Assembly: GCF_001468285.1 (NCBI RefSeq)
Contig: NZ_LNSB01000011.1
Span: forward strand, 42,250 to 106,249
Source: Sphingopyxis sp. HIX
Lineage (GTDB): Bacteria > Pseudomonadota > Alphaproteobacteria > Sphingomonadales > Sphingomonadaceae
Length of the DNA stretch: 64,000 nt
Direction of reading: 5' to 3'
Positions 63,606-64,000 of the stretch are shown here, one piece after another. The notes under the pieces are model-generated. The model saw only the letters and a list, made by a program, of their open reading frames with translations. It did not search any database and was not told where the DNA came from. The stretch's first letter is position 1. The number at the start of each line of letters is the position of its first letter. The position numbers and the translations under genes were made by a program.

Positions 63606-63624
63606 AGGTTGCTTTTCGCAACCT
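63606..63624. promoter_or_regulatory. Perfect hairpin or operator before hydrolase gene
   Basis: AGGTTGC (63606-63612), TTTTC, GCAACCT (63618-63624) is a perfect seven-base stem 13 bases before the chosen start codon on the minus strand. It may be an operator or a stem in the 5' leader. Confidence 0.4.
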
Positions 63625-63856
63625 GATGGCGGGGATCGGGGCGACTGGCAAGGGGTGTGATCGAGGGGGCGGTTTGGCGGCGGAAGTTGACTAAGTTGAC
63701 GCCCCATCGCGCGCGGGAACAAGGGGTTAGCGACGATCGTGGTCGGCGCGCGGCGCTATGGATGGACATGGGCGTCATCCGGCAGGGTAGATCATGGCGG
63801 GATTTATTAGGAAAGCGGTTTTTTGGTGGGGGCGGGTTTCGGGCGGAAGGGACCTT
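63625..63856. other. Intergenic stretch without a supported gene
   Basis: I see no gene here. The only pattern is a direct repeat of AAGTTGAC (63684-63691 and 63693-63700), which gives two overlapping TTGAC boxes and may mark a promoter of the hydrolase gene or of a gene beyond the window. Confidence 0.5.
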
Positions 63857-64000
63857 CTTAATCCTCCCTGTCGCGAAGCGATGGGGAGGGGGACCATGCG
63901 AAGCATGGTGGAGGGGTGGCGGCCTTGAGCCGACGTTTATGGCGTCGACCCCTCCACCACCCTGCGGGTGGTCCCCCTCCCCACGGCTTCGCCGCAGGGA
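63857..64000. repeat. Long nested hairpin repeat, family A copy 2 (cut by window end)
   Basis: Same layout as copy 1 at 9717-9868, with the fixed blocks in the same order. Its four mini-palindromes are at 63871-63881, 63896-63906, 63959-63969 and 63984-63994, with GAA or GCA loops or their complements. The right arm stops at CAGGGA, so a few bases lie outside the window. The loop sequence differs from copy 1. Confidence 0.9.

Overview
The window is about 64 kb of a high-GC alphaproteobacterial chromosome. The gene content fits the Sphingomonadaceae, and Sphingopyxis is my best guess. Supporting signs are a UrcA-family protein, a DUF6356 protein, a MerC-domain protein, an alphaproteobacterial sufB-C-D-S-T-A operon headed by an Rrf2 regulator, and the order pdxH <> dnaJ-like/yihY/fabI/GNAT/aroC. 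The genus is an inference from gene content; there is no rRNA here. Genes are packed tightly: same-strand neighbours often overlap as ATGA, GTGA or TGATG, and six of fourteen convergent pairs share a four-base stop overlap (four of them CTAG).

Layout. 0-9.7 kb: a truncated membrane protein, a LysR regulator, a UrcA protein, a divergent HxlR regulator/SDR pair, a small unknown gene, a NYN-domain nuclease gene behind a highly structured leader and coupled to rlmN, then a two-gene module (an EACC1-like protein and a membrane-anchored caspase-like protease with Cys-rich Sel1 repeats), and a divergent outer-membrane barrel gene. 9.7-18.3 kb: a long hairpin repeat, a MOSC protein, a SGNH esterase divergent from a YbbA/YbbP-like ABC system, and thrS-phosphoesterase-TauE on the minus strand. 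18.3-26.4 kb: merC behind a palindrome, a membrane protein/XRE pair, alpha/beta hydrolases, a thioesterase, glyoxalase-type genes (gloA, a cupin, a VOC protein, gloB) and a membrane diguanylate cyclase. 26.4-34.5 kb: acyl-CoA ligase, ggt and pyrD on the minus strand, a DUF885 lipoprotein, an AraC regulator and a likely small RNA. 34.5-41.1 kb: ten tightly coupled genes for Fe-S cluster assembly, including two unknown small genes and a terminal AAC(6')-like acetyltransferase. 41.1-49.7 kb: extensin-like protein, flavin-dependent halogenase-like protein, porin, CPA2 antiporter, a Phd/PIN toxin-antitoxin pair, a cytochrome P450 and a low-complexity lipoprotein. 49.7-58.9 kb: DctA, an SLC13 transporter, aroC, GNAT, fabI, YihY, a CbpA-like co-chaperone, then pdxH and a PhzF-like gene. 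58.9-64 kb: a composite inverted repeat, a serine hydrolase, small membrane proteins, an AraC/SDR pair, an epoxide-hydrolase-like protein and a second copy of the long hairpin repeat, cut by the window end.

The best candidates for unusual biology are the caspase/EACC1-like module with two perfect dyads in its promoter region, the structured RNA leader in front of the NYN-nuclease/rlmN pair, the repeat element that forms the C-terminus of the suf regulator, the anti-Shine-Dalgarno small-RNA candidate before the suf operon, and hairpin repeats whose stems differ in sequence but keep their pairing. No tRNA, rRNA, CRISPR array, insertion sequence or prophage was seen.
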